Assembly (NCBI GenBank): GCA_013815485.1 | Contig: JACDGB010000065.1 | Location: 1 to 8,025, forward strand | Reading direction: 5' to 3' | Origin: Rubrobacter sp. | GTDB taxonomy: Bacteria; Actinomycetota; Rubrobacteria; Rubrobacterales; Rubrobacteraceae | DNA: 8,025 nucleotides | Shown here: positions 5,009-8,025 of the stretch, one piece after another | Layout of the letters: every line of letters begins with the position of its first letter | How positions within the stretch are numbered: position 1 is the first letter of the stretch | Program-made: the position numbers and the translations under genes | Notes under the pieces: model-generated | Seen by the model: only the letters and a program-made list of their open reading frames with translations | Told to the model about the DNA's origin: nothing | Databases searched by the model: none

Positions 5009-6010
5009 GTGGCGGTAAGAGTAGGTATAAACGGATTCGGCAGGATCGGGATGCTGGTGGCGAAGGCCGCTATGAAGCGTGGCGACATCGAGATAGTGGC
5101 CGCCAACGACCTGATGCCTTTCGAGTCGCTGGCGAACCTGTTCAAGCACGACTCGACCCACGGCATCTGGGACGAGGACGTGTCTTTCGACGGCAACGTA
5201 TTGAACATCGGCGGGCGGGAGATCAAGACTTTCTCCGAGCGCGACCCGGAGAACATTCCCTGGGGCGACGTGGGCGCGGATATCGTGGTCGAGTCGAGTG
5301 GCGTGTTCACTGACCGCGACGCTGCGGCGGCCCATCTCGAAGGCGGCGCGAAGAAGGTCGTTATCTCCGCCCCCGCCAAAGGCGCGGACGCGACCTTCGT
5401 TTACAAGGTCAACCACGAGTCTTACGACCCGGACCAGCATCAGGTCGTCTCCAACGCGAGCTGCACCACCAACTGCATCATCCCGCTGGTGAAGGTCTTG
5501 CAGGAAAACTTCGGCATCGAGTCCGGCTTCATGACGACCGTTCACGCCTTCACCAACGACCAGAGCCTCGTGGACGCGGCGCACAAGGACCCGAGGCGCG
5601 CTCGCTCCGCGCCCAAGAACATCATCCCGACCTCCACGGGCGCGGCCCGGACGGCGGGCGTGATCTACCCTGAACTCCAGGGCAAGGTTGATGGGATGTC
5701 CATGCGCGTCCCCGTTGCCGACGGCTCCATCACGGACTTCGTGGCCCAGGTCTCCCGCGACGCCTCCGTCGAGGAGATCAACACCGCCTTCAAACAGGCC
5801 GCCGAGGGCGACCTCGAAGGCGTACTCCAATACTCTGAGGCGCCGCTGGTCTCCCAGGACATCATCGGCAACGACCACTCGTGCATATTCGACTCCGGCC
5901 TCACCATGTCCAACGGTCGCACCGTCAAGGTCTTCGGCTGGTACGACAACGAGTGGGGCTACTCCGTGCGTACCTGCGACATCGCATCCTACATCGGGGA
6001 GAGGCTTTAA
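5009..6010 (+). CDS. gap: Glyceraldehyde-3-phosphate dehydrogenase, type I
   Basis: Oxidises glyceraldehyde 3-phosphate with phosphate to 1,3-bisphosphoglycerate, the product used by the next gene's enzyme. The Rossmann domain starts VRVGINGFGRIGM (residues 3-15), with Asp34 at the end of strand 2 at the position that holds the NAD ribose. The catalytic domain has SNASCTTNC with active-site Cys152 and TTVHAFTNDQ with His179, then PRRARSAPKNIIPTSTGAA and the C-terminal WYDNEWGYS. Length (333 aa) is standard. Start is GTG 5009, 5 nt after Shine-Dalgarno GAGGAGG (4997-5003), and the product starts directly with the fold. Residues 190-191 are Ala-Ala where NAD-specific enzymes have Leu187-Pro188 (Bacillus numbering), so coenzyme choice may be relaxed. 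First gene of the glycolytic operon. Confidence 0.98.
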   Translation: MAVRVGINGFGRIGMLVAKAAMKRGDIEIVAANDLMPFESLANLFKHDSTHGIWDEDVSFDGNVLNIGGREIKTFSERDPENIPWGDVGADIVVESSGVFTDRDAAAAHLEGGAKKVVISAPAKGADATFVYKVNHESYDPDQHQVVSNASCTTNCIIPLVKVLQENFGIESGFMTTVHAFTNDQSLVDAAHKDPRRARSAPKNIIPTSTGAARTAGVIYPELQGKVDGMSMRVPVADGSITDFVAQVSRDASVEEINTAFKQAAEGDLEGVLQYSEAPLVSQDIIGNDHSCIFDSGLTMSNGRTVKVFGWYDNEWGYSVRTCDIASYIGERL

Positions 6011-6206
6011 GTAGCCGGTCAGCGTTTCAGCTATTCAGCAGGTCAGGTAAAGACCGCAACCGACGCAGCCGGAGCAGCATAGTTCCCTGCTGCGCCGTCT
6101 GGTTGACAACCTTCGCCCGATGCTTGGTGAGCAGTCGGAAAGCGGTGGGCTAGCGGTTCGGGCCAAAAGCTGATCGGCTGAAACGCGCCGACTAAAGGGA
6201 GGCAAA
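6011..6206 (+). promoter_or_regulatory. Structured 196-nt gap-pgk intergenic region
   Basis: No gene is visible here. It begins with four TCAG elements at exact 8-nt intervals (6019, 6027, 6035, 6043). A small hairpin GGTC-7 nt-GACC (6041-6055) follows. Then come two mutually exclusive stems between 6062 and 6099: GAC/GCAGC pairing with GCTGC/GTC around a 3-nt bulge, or AGCAG (6073-6077) with CTGCT (6087-6091). Finally a TCGGC/GCCGA hairpin (6174-6191) stands just before the pgk Shine-Dalgarno. No stem is followed by a U-tract, so mRNA processing, stability or translational control is likelier than termination. A perfect TTGACA at 6103-6108 lacks a good -10. Confidence 0.4.
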
Positions 6207-7385
6207 ATGCACAAACGGAGCGTCAGAGACCTCGATGTACAGGGCAAGCGGGTGCTTGTGCGCGTGGACTTCAACGTGCCGGTGAAAGACGGGCGGGTGA
6301 CCGACGATACTCGCATCCGGCGCGCCCTGCCGACGGTCCAATATTTACTCTCGGAAGGAGCGCGTCCGGTACTCATCTCGCATCTTGGACGCCCGAAAGG
6401 CGAGCCCGACCCGAAGTACGCGATGGATCCGGTCGCTCATCATCTGGGTGAGTTGTTGGGCGAGCCGGTGGTGAAGCTCGATGCCGCCGTCGGGCCCGAG
6501 GTCGAGGAGGAGTTGGAGAAGTGGGATGGGCGTGGCGTCGTGTTGCTTGAGAACTCGCGCTTCTATCCCGGCGAGACGAAGAATGAGTCGGATCTCGCAA
6601 CTCAGCTCGCCGCGCTCGCGGATCTCTACGTCAACGACGCATTCGGGGCGGCTCACCGGGCGCACGCGACGACCGTCGGCGTGGCGAAGTTACTACCGGC
6701 GGCGGCTGGGTTGTTGATGGAGGAAGAGCTGGATCACCTGGATACGGTTCTCCGCGACCCGGAGCGACCGTTCGTCGCCATCCTCGGCGGGGCGAAGATT
6801 TCCGACAAGCTCGGGGTCATCGAGAGTCTTCTGGGGAAGGCGGATCTACTCCTGATCGGGGGCGCCATGTGCTTCACGTTCTTGGAGGCGAAGGGCTACG
6901 AAGTGGGAGATTCCCTAGTCGAAGATGACTACATCGAAGAGGCGAAACGCTTGATGGAGGAGGCCGGCGACCGTCTCGTACTCCCGACAGACGTGGTAGT
7001 CGCCGACAAAATGGAGGAGGGCGCCGAGAGCCGGGCCGCCGAGGCGGACCGTATGCCGCCCGGCATGATGGGCCTGGACGTGGGTCCTGATACTGTGGAC
7101 CTTTTCGGGGAATACATCGCAAACGCGGGAACCATCTTCTGGAATGGCCCGATGGGCGTCTTCGAGATAGACGCCTTCGCGGGCGGCACCGAAGGCGTCG
7201 CAAGGGCCGTGGCCGAGAGCAATGCAACGAGCGTCATTGGCGGCGGCGATTCGGTCGCCGCCGTCAGCAAGCTCGGCCTGGAGGACGAGATGAGCTTCAT
7301 CTCCACCGGCGGCGGCGCGTCGCTGGAGTACATCGAAGGCAAGGAATTGCCCGGCGTGGCGGTCCTGCCGGACAAGGAGGATTAG
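6207..7385 (+). CDS. pgk: Phosphoglycerate kinase
   Basis: Transfers phosphate from 1,3-bisphosphoglycerate to ADP, making ATP and 3-phosphoglycerate. Two-lobed kinase: the N-terminal lobe binds the triose with VLVRVDFNVPV (Asp21, Asn23), SHLGRPKG (His59, Arg62), ENSRFYPGETKNE and VNDAFGAAHRAHATT. The C-terminal lobe binds the nucleotide with GGAKISDK (Lys197), WNGPMGVFE (Asn313, Glu320), GGGDSVAAV (from residue 345) and STGGGASLEYIEGKELPGV. Length (392 aa) is normal and all expected catalytic residues are present. Shine-Dalgarno GGGAGG (6197-6202) precedes ATG 6207 by 4 nt. It sits between gap and tpiA; its stop directly abuts the tpiA ATG, so the two are surely cotranslated. Confidence 0.98.
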   Translation: MHKRSVRDLDVQGKRVLVRVDFNVPVKDGRVTDDTRIRRALPTVQYLLSEGARPVLISHLGRPKGEPDPKYAMDPVAHHLGELLGEPVVKLDAAVGPEVEEELEKWDGRGVVLLENSRFYPGETKNESDLATQLAALADLYVNDAFGAAHRAHATTVGVAKLLPAAAGLLMEEELDHLDTVLRDPERPFVAILGGAKISDKLGVIESLLGKADLLLIGGAMCFTFLEAKGYEVGDSLVEDDYIEEAKRLMEEAGDRLVLPTDVVVADKMEEGAESRAAEADRMPPGMMGLDVGPDTVDLFGEYIANAGTIFWNGPMGVFEIDAFAGGTEGVARAVAESNATSVIGGGDSVAAVSKLGLEDEMSFISTGGGASLEYIEGKELPGVAVLPDKED

Positions 7386-8025
7386 ATGGCTGACGCAAAC
7401 CGCCGCCCGATGATGGCGGCGAACTGGAAGATGAACAAGACCGTCAGCGAGGCGCAGGAATACACCGCCGCGCTGCTCCCACGCGCCGCCGACGCCGAAG
7501 GCGTGGACGTAACCGTCTTCGCGCCGTTCACCTGTCTGCATGAGGTCGCCCGGATGGCCCAGGACTCGCCGGTCCTGGCCGGGGCGCAAAACTTCTACTT
7601 CGAGGACTCGGGGGCGTTCACCGGTGAGGTCTCCGCTCCCATGTTGCAAGATATCAGCGCGGGGGCCGTGATCGTCGGCCACTCCGAGCGGCGCGAAGTC
7701 TTCGGCGAGACCGACGAAACTGTCGCCCGCAAAGCCGCGAAGGCCGTGGAGGCGGGTTTGTTGCCCATCGCATGCGTCGGGGAGACGAAGGAAGAGCGCG
7801 ATTCCGGCGGCATGTGGGATAAGGTCTCGGGGCAGGTTCGGCGGGTGATGGAGGAGCTTGACGATGACGTGGGTGGAGACAAACTTGTCTTCGCCTACGA
7901 GCCGATATGGGCGATTGGGACGGGGGATACGGCCACGCCCGAGGATGCTCAGGACGCTATTGGCCGCATCCGGGAGTTGCTCGCCGAGGTCAGGGATCAG
8001 GAGTTCGCGGATGCTGTTCGTATCC
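7386..8025 (+). CDS. tpiA: Triose-phosphate isomerase (3' end beyond the window)
   Basis: Interconverts dihydroxyacetone phosphate and glyceraldehyde 3-phosphate, feeding the gap reaction. The window covers 213 codons of the usual 250 or so. The beta/alpha-barrel signature is complete up to loop 6: MMAANWKMN with substrate-binding Asn13 and Lys15, GHSERR with the electrophilic His99, CVGET, and YEPIWAIGTG with the catalytic base Glu172 and the closing loop that follows. The loop-7 and GG phosphate-binding segments fall outside the window. ATG 7386 follows the pgk stop with no gap, and Shine-Dalgarno AAGGAGG (7374-7380) lies within the last codons of pgk at 5-nt spacing. No frameshift or missing residue is seen. 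Confidence 0.97.
   Translation, partial: MADANRRPMMAANWKMNKTVSEAQEYTAALLPRAADAEGVDVTVFAPFTCLHEVARMAQDSPVLAGAQNFYFEDSGAFTGEVSAPMLQDISAGAVIVGHSERREVFGETDETVARKAAKAVEAGLLPIACVGETKEERDSGGMWDKVSGQVRRVMEELDDDVGGDKLVFAYEPIWAIGTGDTATPEDAQDAIGRIRELLAEVRDQEFADAVRI

Noticed and set aside
4937..5878. A 313-codon minus-strand frame opposite gap
   Set aside because: It is the mirror of a strongly biased coding gene; composition is Val/Gly/Asp/Arg repetitive and gap is unmistakable on the plus strand.
6103..6131. Perfect TTGACA in the gap-pgk spacer as a pgk promoter
   Set aside because: At 16-19 nt downstream the sequence (TGGTGAGCA region) has no acceptable -10, so I do not call a promoter without transcript data.
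6915..7682. A 255-codon minus-strand frame opposite pgk and tpiA
   Set aside because: It spans two well-conserved genes on the other strand and has no start signal or recognisable domain.
1..8025. CRISPR arrays, insertion sequences, tRNA or rRNA genes, phage or defence systems
   Set aside because: No direct-repeat/spacer pattern, transposase, terminal inverted repeats or RNA-gene signatures were seen on either strand by reading; nearly all the DNA is explained by recognised genes.

Overview
The window looks like chromosomal core DNA from a high-GC, deep-branching actinobacterium, with a Rubrobacter-like genome as my best guess. The guess rests on three things: the gene order yvcK - whiA - gap - pgk - tpiA, which is the actinobacterial arrangement (Streptomyces keeps the same neighbourhood); the GC-rich codon use; and a Xi-class glutathionyl-hydroquinone reductase beside it. 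No search was possible, so the genus is inference.

Left part (1-2994) is accessory. A 38-residue C-terminal gene end (1-119, +) converges on an EamA/DMT-family ten-helix permease (124-1065, -). A divergent TetR-family repressor (1348-1953, +) follows. The AT-rich gap between permease and repressor holds two operator-like inverted repeats 42 bp apart, placed over a candidate promoter in each direction. This suggests a self-contained repressor/exporter switch. Next comes a glutathionyl-hydroquinone reductase gene (2041-2994, +).

Middle part (3017-4823): yvcK (a regulator of carbon partitioning and envelope synthesis) and whiA (a DNA-binding regulator with a dead LAGLIDADG fold) overlap by 20 nt. 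yvcK appears to be leaderless, with TATACT seven bases before its ATG and no Shine-Dalgarno. whiA seems to start at a TTG inside yvcK. A 31-codon reading frame is coupled to the whiA stop by ATGA.

Right part (about 4928-8025): the lower-glycolysis operon gap - pgk - tpiA (tpiA cut by the window edge), with a candidate promoter and leader before gap, a structured 196-nt spacer between gap and pgk, and zero spacing between pgk and tpiA. The three enzymes carry out consecutive or adjoining triose-phosphate steps. YvcK and WhiA upstream link carbon flow with envelope synthesis and cell division or sporulation.

I see no CRISPR array, insertion sequence, tRNA, rRNA or phage gene, and no convincing wholly new system. 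The unexplained signals are regulatory: the phased operators, the leaderless yvcK start, four TCAG repeats at exact 8-nt spacing downstream of gap, alternative hairpins before pgk, and cofactor-site residues in GAPDH that resemble dual NAD(P) enzymes.
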